This document shows, piece after piece, positions 7,540-15,561 of a stretch of DNA of 36,230 nt (within the stretch, counting starts at the first letter, position 1; every line of letters begins with the position of its first letter). Position numbers and translations under genes: made by a program. The notes beneath the pieces are model-generated. The model saw only the letters and a program-made list of their open reading frames with translations, did not search any database and was not told the DNA's origin. Location: positions 1-36,230 of the IMG/VR virus record IMGVR_UViG_3300021142_000090. One strand, 5' to 3'. This stretch comes from a virus.

Positions 7540-9665
7540 GCGGGAACCCTTGTCGTGCGGAGGTACTTGCTAGCGGTGGCACGGTTGAGGCGATCGAGCT
7601 CAATGGCAAGCTGACGCGCATCGACACCATTGGCCGAGATGTTGTAGGTGATCTGAACGTTGGCACCAGAACCACCAACGGCAGCGGCGTACTGCGACCG
7701 CTTCGAGTGAGGCACGATGTCTTCGGGCTCTCCCCCGTCGGCCATCATTACCGGCACGCCATGCTTAACGGCCCCACTTGGGTAAACGGTTCCACCGTCA
7801 GCGAACCAGTGGTCCACTGCGTACGAAGTTCCACCGAAAGCAAGACCGCCGAGGCCACCAACTAAGGCACCCATTGGGCCACCTAGTGCCATGCCGATCA
7901 TGGCGCCACCACCAGCCATCTTCAAGATGTCCGTGTTTGATTCTTTCTTGTTGAACGCATCTTTGACGGCCCCGGAGGCGAGTAGCGCACCACCGCCGAC
8001 CAAAAGTCCCTTGGTTAGTAGGCCACCAACTCCGCCGATTGCTCCCATTGCTCCACCAGCACCTTCGGCGGCGGCAAGACTTTCTTGCGCAGTTGCGTCA
8101 GTGATCGCAGCCGTGGCACCGACACCTTCGGAAGCGGAGAGGGCACCCTGCGCAGCGGCGTCTGATGCGGCGGCGGCCGTTGATGCGCCTTCGGCTCCCG
8201 CAAGCTCGGCGTTAGCCCCAGCATCGCCCGCACTCGCAGAGGCGTTAGTGGCCTTCGCATCCGTGTTGGTGGCCGTGGTAGTCGTGTTGGTAGCAGTGGT
8301 GGTGGTGTCGCTGGCGACCGCACCGGTGTGATCCCGCACGAAGCCTGTCACGCTCTTGATGACATTGGAAACGTCGCTACCAAGTTCTTTGACGCCCTTC
8401 AACATCGCACCGAACTTGGACAGAACGAAGGTTCCGGCAGTGAAGCCCAGAATGGTCGCCTTGATCGGGCCGGGGGCGTCGTTAAACCAGGTCATCACAC
8501 CGTCAAGGCCCTTTAACAACATGCTGATCGTAGGGATCATCTCCTTACCGATCTGGTCTTGCAGGTTCTTGAATGTGGCTTCGCTGGTCTTCAACCGCTC
8601 GGCGGGGTCATTGGCGTGCTTGGCGAAGTAGTCGTTAAACGCGTTGGTCTGTTGCAGGATCAAGTTGTAGGCGGCCTGGGACTTCTGCGCGGCGGTCAGG
8701 GTCGGCATCTTGCCCGCAACGGCGGCCGCATAGGCTTGCTCGTTCTTTGCGAGGTCGGCCTGCACCTTTGCGACCTGGGCACTGCTCGCGCCGTACTTGG
8801 CGGTGTCCGTGGTCAGCTTCTGCTGCAAGAGTGCGTGCTGTGCCGCGAGCTCGTTGGCTTTGGTCTGGTCACCTTGCATCTTGACCAGGCCGAGTTTGAG
8901 CGCCTCTTGTTGGAGCGACGCCTGGGTGAGGCTGACTCCGTACTGACGAAGGGCGCGTGACTGGCCACCCGCGAGTGCCATGGTCATGCCTTGCAAGATT
9001 GTCTGCTGGTCACCGCCGGTGGCGACGGCGATGTCCGCCGAGCGCTGCAATAGGTTCTTCGACATCTGGGCAGCCTGCGTGTCGTTGGCACCCATGATCG
9101 ACTTGGCGACGTTGCCCAGCTTGTTGAGTTGTTGGAGTGTGTCGGTGGCGGAGAGGCCAGCGGTCTTGGCCGCGTTCTCCGAGTAGTTCTGGATCGCTTT
9201 CGACGCATTGCCGAAAACGATCTGCGAGGTATTGACGTACTGCTGGTAAGAGACGGCGCCCTTGTAGCCCTCGTAGGCGGCGAACCCGGCGCCCATCGTG
9301 ACAAGGTTCATCATCTGACTGTGGGCCTTACCAACACCAGCGAGCGCGCCTTCACTAGCAACAGCCGACTTCTTCGCAGCGGTCTCGGTGGTGCGGGTGG
9401 TCTCGATAGCGGCCTTGTCTAAGCCAGGCTTCATTCCCGCGGCGTAAGCCTCACCAGCAGAAGCACCGGCCTTCGCACCACCAGCAGCGCCCGCCTCTGC
9501 GAGCTTCGTTTCGAGCTCGGCCTCGCTAGCGGTGGCGCCTTCGTTAAACGCAGTGCTGAATGAAGACCCGGCCTTCAACCCCGCCGTGCGCGCCTGTGCG
9601 GTGACAGCTGCCATGTCCAACTCGGGACGGATGGCTACGACAGCCGACATCAATGCACTGGCCAC
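7536..9665 (-). CDS. Tape measure protein
   Basis: This 709-residue protein is the length ruler and scaffold of the tail tube. It is Ala-rich and largely helical, with long coiled stretches (residues about 1-330), a hydrophobic part around 385-410, a low-complexity Thr/Ala run (about 445-520) and a Gly/Ala hydrophobic region at about 545-610. The C-terminus has the ADGGEPEDIVPHSKRSQY pattern often seen in phage tape measures. GTG 9665 is chosen because GGAGGT lies 5 nt upstream; ATG 9650 is possible. At about 1.5 angstroms per residue it predicts a tail near 106 nm. It follows the tail chaperones directly, as expected. Confidence 0.92.
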   Translation of the reverse strand: MASALMSAVVAIRPELDMAAVTAQARTAGLKAGSSFSTAFNEGATASEAELETKLAEAGAAGGAKAGASAGEAYAAGMKPGLDKAAIETTRTTETAAKKSAVASEGALAGVGKAHSQMMNLVTMGAGFAAYEGYKGAVSYQQYVNTSQIVFGNASKAIQNYSENAAKTAGLSATDTLQQLNKLGNVAKSIMGANDTQAAQMSKNLLQRSADIAVATGGDQQTILQGMTMALAGGQSRALRQYGVSLTQASLQQEALKLGLVKMQGDQTKANELAAQHALLQQKLTTDTAKYGASSAQVAKVQADLAKNEQAYAAAVAGKMPTLTAAQKSQAAYNLILQQTNAFNDYFAKHANDPAERLKTSEATFKNLQDQIGKEMIPTISMLLKGLDGVMTWFNDAPGPIKATILGFTAGTFVLSKFGAMLKGVKELGSDVSNVIKSVTGFVRDHTGAVASDTTTTATNTTTTATNTDAKATNASASAGDAGANAELAGAEGASTAAAASDAAAQGALSASEGVGATAAITDATAQESLAAAEGAGGAMGAIGGVGGLLTKGLLVGGGALLASGAVKDAFNKKESNTDILKMAGGGAMIGMALGGPMGALVGGLGGLAFGGTSYAVDHWFADGGTVYPSGAVKHGVPVMMADGGEPEDIVPHSKRSQYAAAVGGSGANVQITYNISANGVDARQLAIELDRLNRATASKYLRTTRVPA

Positions 9666-9666
9666 G

Positions 9667-9966
9667 TCACACCTCCACGATGTTCACACGGCCCTGGTGC
9701 CTACTTAGACCATCAAGAAGTTCTTGGGTAGTGCGGATTCGGGCCTCTTCTTCTTCGACACTTGCTGCCGCGATGTACTCGCGAATGCGCGAGCCAGCGG
9801 AGAGCCCCGCCACAAGTTCGATGAACTCGTTGGCCGACAGCTCGTCGATCTCGGCTGCGCTTAGCCCGTACTCGCGGCGGAAGTCCGCTCGGGCCATTGC
9901 GGGCCACCTAGCGAAGATCGAAGCGGTGCGAAGGGCATACCAGGTGCCCCAGACACCTATTCCGCT
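9667..9966 (-). CDS. Tail assembly chaperone, frameshift extension (gpT part of gpGT)
   Basis: This frame is open from the slippery site at 9966-9972 through the end of the upstream chaperone gene to TGA at 9667. A -1 slip on CCCAAAA joins residues 1-141 of the upstream protein to 23 residues (starting SGIGVWGTW) and then the 76 residues that also begin with ATG 9897. The fusion is 240 residues. The T part is helical and acidic (AAEIDELSANEFIEL). In lambda-type phages G and GT load the tape measure for tail assembly, and here the gene directly precedes the tape measure. Reading 9667-9897 as a stand-alone gene would leave a 59-nt gap and a weak start. Confidence 0.88.
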   Translation of the reverse strand, partial: SGIGVWGTWYALRTASIFARWPAMARADFRREYGLSAAEIDELSANEFIELVAGLSAGSRIREYIAAASVEEEEARIRTTQELLDGLSRHQGRVNIVEV

Positions 9967-10388
9967 TTTGGGTCGGCGTCGCCCTCTGACGGAATCATTG
10001 TCTCGAAGAAACCAAGGTCGAACAGAACGTCGTTGAGGAACTCACGCAGCGCGTCCGTCGGCACCGTCTTGTCAGAGGCCATCCGCAGCACCGTGTCGCC
10101 GCCCAGGACCGCACCGGCCAGGTCGATCATCGCTTCGGGGTCTTCGTCCTGTAAACGGGTAGCCACATCTGCCAGGAAGTCCTTGGGTAGGCGCTTTGCG
10201 ATGGCGATGAGTTCCGTCGTCGAAAGGGCAGCGGGGATCTCGTAGGTAGTCGGGATTGGGTTGCCGTCCGCGTCGAGCTCATAGACGATCTCGGTTCCGG
10301 CTTCGGTCTCAACCAGCTTGTGGTGGTATCCAAGCGCAATCTTCCGTGAAGAGGTGGTCGGCCGTGTCCCGGTGTTGTAGTTCTTCAT
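9957..10388 (-). CDS. Tail assembly chaperone (gpG-like)
   Basis: This 143-residue protein acts with its frameshifted longer form to chaperone the tape measure during tail assembly. The start ATG 10388 is preceded by GGAGGAT. The sequence has an N-terminal beta part (YHHKLVETEAGTEIVYELDA) and a helical C-half rich in acidic residues, as usual for this family. It lies between the major tail protein and the tape measure. It ends shortly after a CCCAAAA slip site, so most ribosomes would make this short form. Confidence 0.85.
   Translation of the reverse strand: MKNYNTGTRPTTSSRKIALGYHHKLVETEAGTEIVYELDADGNPIPTTYEIPAALSTTELIAIAKRLPKDFLADVATRLQDEDPEAMIDLAGAVLGGDTVLRMASDKTVPTDALREFLNDVLFDLGFFETMIPSEGDADPKAE
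9966..9972 (-). promoter_or_regulatory. Programmed -1 frameshift slippery heptamer CCCAAAA
   Basis: Read on the minus strand in the frame of the first chaperone, the codons are GAC CCA AAA GCG GAA TAG. The heptamer C CCA AAA fits X XXY YYZ exactly, with the zero-frame stop two codons further on. The -1 frame is open both up- and downstream. This is the classic arrangement for siphovirus tail chaperones. Confidence 0.9.
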
Positions 10389-10418
10389 CTATCCTCCGCG
10401 CGGATCTGTGACTGTGGC

Positions 10419-10985
10419 CTAGGCAGCCGGGACGTAAACCTCGTAGCCACCGACAGGGCCGTTCGAGCTCGGGGTAAGGATCTCGAACTCGACGGCGATC
10501 TCGGTGTACTTGGTGGTGTCAAAGGCGACAGTCTGCGCAGCCGAGTAGATGGCACGCTCGGCGACGAACAGCACGTTGGCACCGTTCGGCCAAGGACCAA
10601 CAACGGCCAGGGCGAACTTGGGAGCAGGGCCGATGCCCGAAGGGTTGATCGTGCTGGCACCACTACCGGTGGTGACAGTTCCACGGGTGAGGGCGGCAAG
10701 GCGGTCAGCGGTGACTTCGCGGAGCGTGGTCTTGACGGTGGTGGCGATGGCGCTTACGGCGCTGTCGATGGTGCGAGCCTGTTGCTGGCTGGTGGCCTTG
10801 ACCCAAGTCGGGGTGTCTACGAGCTCAACGGCAGCGGTGGTCTCACCGACGGACGACCAGCCGGTGAAGGTACCGGCAGCGAGGGCGGCGAGGTCAGCGT
10901 AGGTAGGCAGTACGAGCGTGCTGCTCCACGGCGCAACGTAGATGTGGCCTGGGCCCTGGATCAGGTGGTCGGCGGAAGTGGTCAC
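10419..10985 (-). CDS. Major tail tube protein
   Basis: This 188-residue protein is the building block of the tail tube. It starts at GTG 10985 with AAGGAG seven nt upstream. The opening HLIQGPGHIYVAPWSS and the beta-rich remainder with TDRLAALTRGTVTT-like text match small actinophage tail tube proteins. Its position between the tail terminator and the chaperones is the conserved one. No extra Ig-like domain is seen at the C-terminus. Confidence 0.85.
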   Translation of the reverse strand: MTTSADHLIQGPGHIYVAPWSSTLVLPTYADLAALAAGTFTGWSSVGETTAAVELVDTPTWVKATSQQQARTIDSAVSAIATTVKTTLREVTADRLAALTRGTVTTGSGASTINPSGIGPAPKFALAVVGPWPNGANVLFVAERAIYSAAQTVAFDTTKYTEIAVEFEILTPSSNGPVGGYEVYVPAA

Positions 10986-11031
10986 TGTTTGCTCCTTCGA
11001 GGTTTGTGGTCTTGACTGTTGCTGCTGGTTT

Positions 11032-11469
11032 CTACGCGCGGTTCCATACTTGGAGACCGGCGTTCACGAGAACTCGGGCGAAGTTTCCCGAGGCATCGAC
11101 GCTTGGGGTTGCGCTGACTACCCGCCCGGCGACCAGGTTGGCTGCTGTCGTGATGTAGTGGTTCTCGTCGAGCGACGCCAGGGCATTGACGATTTCCTGA
11201 GCGAGGGCCCACGCCGCCTCGTTGTCGGGGAGGTCGTCTTGGCCACCCGCTCGGCGCCCGGCCACGGCGTAGAGCGCAACGTTCCAGTTCTCGACGCGAT
11301 CAACGCTGTGCGATGGCGTAGTGGCTGGTCCTCCGCTGACTGGTCCGACCACGATTGCGGGAAATCCCTCACCCGGCACGAGGATGGTGGAGATGCGGCC
11401 CTCGGTCAAGGTGGAGATGCCTTCGATGGAGTTGAGCCAGGCGACGACTAGTTGGGGAATGGCAATCAC
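11032..11469 (-). CDS. Tail terminator / tail completion protein
   Basis: This 145-residue protein starts at GTG 11469, overlapping the previous stop (GTGA), with GAGGTG upstream. Its size, mixed alpha/beta pattern (IPQLVVAWLNSIEG, then strands, then a helix EAAWALAQEIVNALASL) and place just before the major tail protein fit the tail terminator family that caps the tube and joins it to the head. The function is assigned from gene order more than from motif. Confidence 0.7.
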   Translation of the reverse strand: MIAIPQLVVAWLNSIEGISTLTEGRISTILVPGEGFPAIVVGPVSGGPATTPSHSVDRVENWNVALYAVAGRRAGGQDDLPDNEAAWALAQEIVNALASLDENHYITTAANLVAGRVVSATPSVDASGNFARVLVNAGLQVWNRA

Positions 11470-11915
11470 TTGTCACCTCGGGTTCCTGGGGTCGTAGCCC
11501 ACTCTTCGTATTCGGGGGCGTATTTGTAAGGCACGTGGAGTTCGGTGAGGGCATTCTCGTAGGGGTGCGTGGGCTGTGGCTTGACGCCTGGGTGCGTGTG
11601 CCACTGCGGGTAGTCAGGTTGCACGGCGATGCCGTCCGGGTCCTTGTGGCCGTACCAGTTGAGAGCCGCTTGGCCAACTGTCAGCGTGCTGTCGGTGCCA
11701 GATCCGAGGAGCAGTTGCGTCCCCTGGTCCACGTCTTCCACTCGCCACTCCATCGAGGCGCGCAGCTCGCCGGTGAACTCACCGGTGTAGGTGATGGCCG
11801 ACGAAGTGATGGCGTGACCAACCTCATTTAGGAACTGACCCATCTCGGCAGAGCGAAGCAGTTCGGTAAGGCCCTCTGGGATCTGTTCGACGGTGACAAC
11901 GGGGTCGGCGGCCAT
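11466..11915 (-). CDS. HK97 gp10-like head-tail/tail completion protein
   Basis: This is a 149-residue protein from ATG 11915, which overlaps the previous stop (ATGA); an in-frame extension further upstream would enter the neighbouring gene. It has an N-terminal helical part and a middle with TGELRASMEWRVED followed by a beta stretch and AALNWYGHKDP, the layout of HK97 gp10-like proteins that sit at the head-tail junction. It belongs to a chain of four coupled joining genes. Confidence 0.7.
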   Translation of the reverse strand: MAADPVVTVEQIPEGLTELLRSAEMGQFLNEVGHAITSSAITYTGEFTGELRASMEWRVEDVDQGTQLLLGSGTDSTLTVGQAALNWYGHKDPDGIAVQPDYPQWHTHPGVKPQPTHPYENALTELHVPYKYAPEYEEWATTPGTRGDK

Positions 11916-12241
11916 CACGCACCGGCCTTCACGAGACCGCACGAGTAGTGATAGATGGTGCCGGTTAGGTCACGACGTGGGACGACCGTCTCGACGCGGT
12001 AGCGCGAGCCGCTCTCGTCTTCGAGGTAGTCCTGGAACGTGACTTCGATGTACGGGGGCACCAGGGCGACCCACTTCTCCACTTGCTGATACGAACCATT
12101 GACTAACTCGGTGACGGTCTTGTTGTGGAGCATTCCAGCGAACGAAAGACCAGCCCCGAAGTCACGCGTGACGCGTCCCTCACTGTCACGCGCACCGGAC
12201 TGGGCGCGGTAGAGAGTCAAGGTCTGGTTTCCACCGATCAC
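11915..12241 (-). CDS. Head closure/head-tail joining protein
   Basis: This is a 108-residue, beta-rich protein starting at GTG 12241, which overlaps the upstream stop (GTGA). The longer frame upstream is a shadow of the adaptor gene. Text such as YRAQSGARDSEGRVTRDFG and DESGSRYRVETVVPRRDLTG is like the small SPP1 gp16-type head-completion proteins that close the portal after packaging. The function is inferred from size, composition and order. Confidence 0.65.
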   Translation of the reverse strand: MIGGNQTLTLYRAQSGARDSEGRVTRDFGAGLSFAGMLHNKTVTELVNGSYQQVEKWVALVPPYIEVTFQDYLEDESGSRYRVETVVPRRDLTGTIYHYSCGLVKAGA

Positions 12242-12957
12242 GACAACCGCCGGTACGGTGCGGCCAAAGTCAAGCAGCGACCACCGAGGTCGGCGGCGGC
12301 AAACAAGCGGCGAGGGATCGGGAAGTTGTCGGCGCCGAGTTGGACACCGGCGACGCGGGTGACGCTGATTTCCCCCGCTACGTTCATCGACTGCACACCG
12401 TGGGGAATGACGAGCTGCTGTGGTCCGTTGTTTTTGGTGAGAATGCCCCACGCGATTGCCTCGGCAAGGTCTGCCGGTAGGTCAATGCTTTCGAGCTGCG
12501 TGTTGTCACCGAACGGAACAGGCACCATCGTGTTCGAGCCGTAGGGGGCCCACCCACCGGTGTAAGTCAAGTCCACGCCACGGGCGAGATACCACTGCAA
12601 GGCCGCGGCATCGACCGAAGCGGACAAGAAGCCGGGCACCGTGTTGGAGTCCACGCCGTAAGCGGTGTAGCCGTCGGGGTCGAGCGGGTCCACGGTTCCG
12701 CCGTAAGGGATCCAGGCCAGGTAAACCTTGTCGAAGTCGAAAAGCCAGCCAGCGGGGACGGCGGTGATCGGCGTGGCGTGCGGGTAGACGCGACCGTCGG
12801 AGTACGGGTAGAGAAGTTCGGTGCGCTCGGCCTGCGGGATAAAGATGCCCAAAGCACGCTCTAAGCGCTTGACCACGTAGTCGTGGAGTTGCGTGAAGTT
12901 GTCAGGGGCCGGAGTGCCGGTGAACAGCTGAAAGTCTTCAGGTGAAATAAGCGTCAT
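12238..12957 (-). CDS. Head-tail adaptor (connector) protein
   Basis: This is a 239-residue protein from ATG 12957, with GAGGA three nt upstream; the in-frame upstream codons run into the leader and terminator and are rejected. It has an N-terminal helical part (FTQLHDYVVKRLERALG) and later DLPADLAEAIAWGILTKN, as in gp6/gp15-like adaptors that bind the portal ring. It is the first gene after the capsid terminator and leads the four overlapping head-tail joining genes. Confidence 0.7.
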   Translation of the reverse strand: MTLISPEDFQLFTGTPAPDNFTQLHDYVVKRLERALGIFIPQAERTELLYPYSDGRVYPHATPITAVPAGWLFDFDKVYLAWIPYGGTVDPLDPDGYTAYGVDSNTVPGFLSASVDAAALQWYLARGVDLTYTGGWAPYGSNTMVPVPFGDNTQLESIDLPADLAEAIAWGILTKNNGPQQLVIPHGVQSMNVAGEISVTRVAGVQLGADNFPIPRRLFAAADLGGRCLTLAAPYRRLS

Positions 12958-12983
12958 GGGTCCTCGCGATTGGCTACGCACGT

Positions 12984-12996
12984 GACCCTTGCTGCG
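12984..12996 (-). promoter_or_regulatory. Recurrent CGCAGCAAGGGTC motif, second exact copy
   Basis: This is identical to the 13-mer before the endolysin, but lies 26 nt from the adaptor ATG, too far to be its ribosome site. It lies just after the capsid terminator, so it might mark a new transcript or a processing site. Confidence 0.5.
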
Positions 12997-13002
12997 GGGC
13001 CA

Positions 13003-13039
13003 CAAAAAACAGAAACCCCCGGCACCGAAGTACCGGGGG
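13003..13039 (-). terminator. Rho-independent terminator after the major capsid gene
   Basis: On the minus strand CCCCCGGTAC and GTGCCGGGGG (with one U-G pair) form a 10-bp stem closed by a UUCG tetraloop (13016-13039). TTTCTGTTTTTT follows. The gene it ends is the major capsid gene. It should drop transcription between capsid and downstream head-tail genes, matching the high need for capsid. Confidence 0.92.
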
Positions 13040-13061
13040 AATCCGTTCCGCTTGGTTGTGA

Positions 13062-13093
13062 TTGAGGTAGGGCTCGCGGTAGCCCTACCTCAA
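13062..13093 (-). other. 13-bp perfect hairpin just after the capsid stop
   Basis: TTGAGGTAGGGCT and its complement form a perfect 13-bp stem with a 6-nt loop, 8 nt after the capsid stop and before the terminator. There is no T-run, so it is more likely an mRNA 3'-end protector or pause site than a terminator. Confidence 0.7.
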
Positions 13094-13101
13094 AGGTTCA
13101 A

Positions 13102-14361
13102 CTATTCGCCAGTGGTGGCGTAGTTGGCGCTGACCTCGTAGTCGCTAGGAACAGCAGCGTCGCCGCTAGCGTTCACAACCACGATGGCTTCGGGACGACG
13201 GTTCGAGACACCAAGACGGACAGATGCCTTGATGCGAATGGCGTCCTGAAGGAAGTCACCGTTGACGTTGTTTGACACAGCGATCTCGGTCTGACGACGC
13301 GAGAAGATGGTCAAACGACTTGACGAACCAACAAGGACACGACCGAAAGACTCGGCGTCGTTGTCAGCCAACTGGTGGCAGATAACGATCGGCAAGCCCC
13401 AGACGGTGGCCTCGTCGCCGGACATGAACGGTCCACCCGAGAGGTAGAAGCCGGTGTTCGACTTGGCCAAGCTCAAAGCTTCGGCAGCCTTAGGCGACAT
13501 AGCAACCCACTCGGCAGGGAGCAGGGTGGTCTCGCTAAGGGTCTTAGCCTTGCGGATGCCTTCGATCAACGCAACAGCGTTGGCGTTGGTGTCGGTACCC
13601 ATGGTGTAGGTCACGTTCTGAGCACGTCCATTGCCAACAACGGCGATGGAGGTCAGACCGTTTACGGTGTCGGTCTCGGCAACGAGCTCGTTCAGGATTT
13701 CCTGGGTGACACCGTTCTGCAAGTCCTGGGCGATCAACTGGTTGAGCTGGCCCTGGTCGGCAAGTGAGTCAGCGTCCGTGCGGACGTAGTGACCAATCTT
13801 GACAACAGGGATGAGCTGCTTGGTGACCACGACTGACGACTCGGCGTAGGCCTGGAAGTCAGCAGGGTTGCCAGTGCGACGAGCAACAGGAGCGGCAGAG
13901 TTCACACGGCTGGTCTCAACGTAAACCGCGATGGTGTCCGATTCGGTCGGAGCCACGGGGATCTTGTTGAGCAGCGTGGTGGGACGCCACGGCTTGTAGT
14001 CGAACGGGGTCACGTAGTCGATCGGAACAATGTCCAGACCGCCAGAGGTGGCGCCGGTGAAGACGTCGCTACGGGTGTCGAGGTTCACGGTGAAGTTCTC
14101 ACCGCTAGCGGCACGCTTGGCGAAGTCGGGGGCAACGGCCAGGAGGGCACCAGCAGCGCTACGGGTAGCGGTGTTGGCTTCGATCTTGGTCGTAGCAGTG
14201 GGGGTTGAGAAGGCGTCGAATGCGGACAGCTGCGAACGAACGGCGTCGAGTTCAACAACAGCGGACGACAAAGCGTCGGTGTCGATGACTTCGGCACTGC
14301 GGACGGCAGCGACCTTATCCTGAGCCTTGTTGAGTTCAGCGAGAAGCTGCTCACGGTTCAT
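13102..14361 (-). CDS. Major capsid protein (HK97 fold)
   Basis: This 419-residue protein builds the icosahedral shell. ATG 14361 is chosen because AAGGAG lies 6 nt upstream; GTG 14367 would place that site too close. Residues about 1-90 are a helical N-arm (REQLLAELNKAQDKVAAVRS), probably the delta/scaffold part removed by the protease encoded just upstream. The rest has the HK97 pattern: SGGLDIVPIDYVTPF, a long beta/alpha body, and a C-terminal RIKASVRLGVSNRRPEA strand region. It is followed by a strong hairpin and a terminator. Confidence 0.93.
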   Translation of the reverse strand: MNREQLLAELNKAQDKVAAVRSAEVIDTDALSSAVVELDAVRSQLSAFDAFSTPTATTKIEANTATRSAAGALLAVAPDFAKRAASGENFTVNLDTRSDVFTGATSGGLDIVPIDYVTPFDYKPWRPTTLLNKIPVAPTESDTIAVYVETSRVNSAAPVARRTGNPADFQAYAESSVVVTKQLIPVVKIGHYVRTDADSLADQGQLNQLIAQDLQNGVTQEILNELVAETDTVNGLTSIAVVGNGRAQNVTYTMGTDTNANAVALIEGIRKAKTLSETTLLPAEWVAMSPKAAEALSLAKSNTGFYLSGGPFMSGDEATVWGLPIVICHQLADNDAESFGRVLVGSSSRLTIFSRRQTEIAVSNNVNGDFLQDAIRIKASVRLGVSNRRPEAIVVVNASGDAAVPSDYEVSANYATTGE

Positions 14362-14435
14362 GGTCACTCCTTAGAAGTGGGTTAGGGGGTTGGATTGGTA
14401 CTGCATTTCGCCGCTGGTGGTCACAACCCCCAGAC

Positions 14436-14451
14436 GCCCCTCAAAAGGGGC
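14436..14451 (-). other. Short GC hairpin after the protease gene
   Basis: GCCCCT and AGGGGC form a 6-bp stem with a 4-nt loop 8 nt beyond the protease stop, in the gap before the capsid gene. It lacks a T-run and may be a weak pause or an mRNA processing site. Confidence 0.35.
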
Positions 14452-14459
14452 CCCGGCTT

Positions 14460-15398
14460 CTACCGACGCGTGCGCCGGAGAGCGGCACGGGCCGAAATGG
14501 CTCGTGCTACGTCGGCAACAGTTGCTGGTGTTTCTGGCACGATGGTCTCTTCGGCCACAGCGTCGAGCTGCATACCGAAGCCACCAACGGCGTCGTCTTG
14601 TTCGGCGTCATCGTCGCCGGCTTCGAGGGCGGCGTCTTGGGCGTCGTCGGGGTTCTCAACGCCGAGGGCGTCGGAGAGCATGTCTTGGAGAAGGTCCAGT
14701 GCGGTGTCGGCAATGGAAGCGAGCTGCAAGGCCGTGGCCAGAACGTCAGTGTTGTCGCCAGCCGCGGCGCGGGTCGTGACGGCCAGGGCAATGTCGCGGA
14801 TCTGTTCGGCAGGAGTGGCTTCGCGCACAACGTCCTTGTAGAGCTCGGCCATCGCGTCGGGGTCGGCGCCCAGGTCACGGGTGAGGTCGATCAATGCCTT
14901 CTTCGAGCTAGGGGCGTTCACCAGGCTCAACTCGTGAAGGTCGGCCTTGGTGTAGACGATGGTCCCGTCCTTGCGCTGGTAGCCGTCGGTGGGCATAAAG
15001 CCAACTGACACGCCGCGAATGAAACCACCCTCGACGAGGCTCTGCATCTCTTGGGCGCGCGGGCTGTCGGCAAACACGAAGCGGACCAAAGGGCCTTCGG
15101 AAGTGTCTTCGATGCTGATGGGCTTGCCAACGGGGTCGGCACCTTGCTGATGGTATTGCAGAATGCGAAAGTCGTCCGGGGTGACGTGAGCCATCGCCCC
15201 ACGAGCCATTGTGGTGCCGTAGGTGTCGATCGTTTCGGGGGTGCCGTCGTCGTAGCCGTAGGCCAGGGCGGTGAAAATCTTGCGACCCTGCTCGTCCGTG
15301 TCGATGCCGCGAGCTTGCAAGCCCTCGCGAATGGTCAGGGTGCGGTTCTGCACCTGGCCCAGGTCCGGGGCCTTCTCGGTAGTCACGTCGTTTTGCAT
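14460..15398 (-). CDS. Prohead protease with C-terminal scaffold-like region
   Basis: This 312-residue protein is an HK97-type (S78/U35) serine protease that trims the capsid protein during maturation. The catalytic residues are visible: His83 in ILQYHQQ, Ser131 in RGVSVGFMP and Glu156 in LHELSLVNAP. Residues about 1-190 form the protease. The remaining 120 are acidic and Ala-rich (DAQDAALEAGDDDAEQDD) and may serve as a fused scaffold. ATG 15398 has AGGAG eight nt upstream. It sits immediately ahead of the capsid gene, as usual. Confidence 0.92.
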   Translation of the reverse strand: MQNDVTTEKAPDLGQVQNRTLTIREGLQARGIDTDEQGRKIFTALAYGYDDGTPETIDTYGTTMARGAMAHVTPDDFRILQYHQQGADPVGKPISIEDTSEGPLVRFVFADSPRAQEMQSLVEGGFIRGVSVGFMPTDGYQRKDGTIVYTKADLHELSLVNAPSSKKALIDLTRDLGADPDAMAELYKDVVREATPAEQIRDIALAVTTRAAAGDNTDVLATALQLASIADTALDLLQDMLSDALGVENPDDAQDAALEAGDDDAEQDDAVGGFGMQLDAVAEETIVPETPATVADVARAISARAALRRTRR

Positions 15399-15402
15399 TG
15401 GG

Positions 15403-15561
15403 CTACTCCTGTTCGGTGGTGCGCGTTTCGACGGTGGCCTCGGCGGTCACCAGGGGAAGCGCCGCGCTCTTGCGACTGCGCTTCGGTGCTACTGGCACGA
15501 CGGCCTGAACCACTGGAAGAGTGGCCAAAGCGGTCGCGCAGGTAGGGCAGCTACAAGCCAC
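15403..15561 (-). CDS. Small 52-residue protein with an N-terminal Cys cluster
   Basis: This is a short gene that fills the gap between the holin-like gene and the protease. GTG 15561 overlaps the previous stop (TAGTG), and TAG ends 4 nt before the protease ATG, so its end carries the protease ribosome site. The product starts MACSCPTCATAL, with Cys3, Cys5 and Cys8, then a basic patch PKRSRKS and an acidic tail. It has no known family that I can name. The tight packing and coupling argue that it is translated. Confidence 0.65.
   Translation of the reverse strand: MACSCPTCATALATLPVVQAVVPVAPKRSRKSAALPLVTAEATVETRTTEQE

Noticed and set aside
9667-9897. Stand-alone 76-residue gene from ATG 9897
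   Set aside because: The frame is open back to a CCCAAAA slip site in the upstream chaperone gene, so it is better read as the frameshift extension.
12958-13005. N-terminal extension of the adaptor gene to 13005
   Set aside because: It would run through the capsid terminator's T-run and the leader motif. ATG 12957 has a proper ribosome site.
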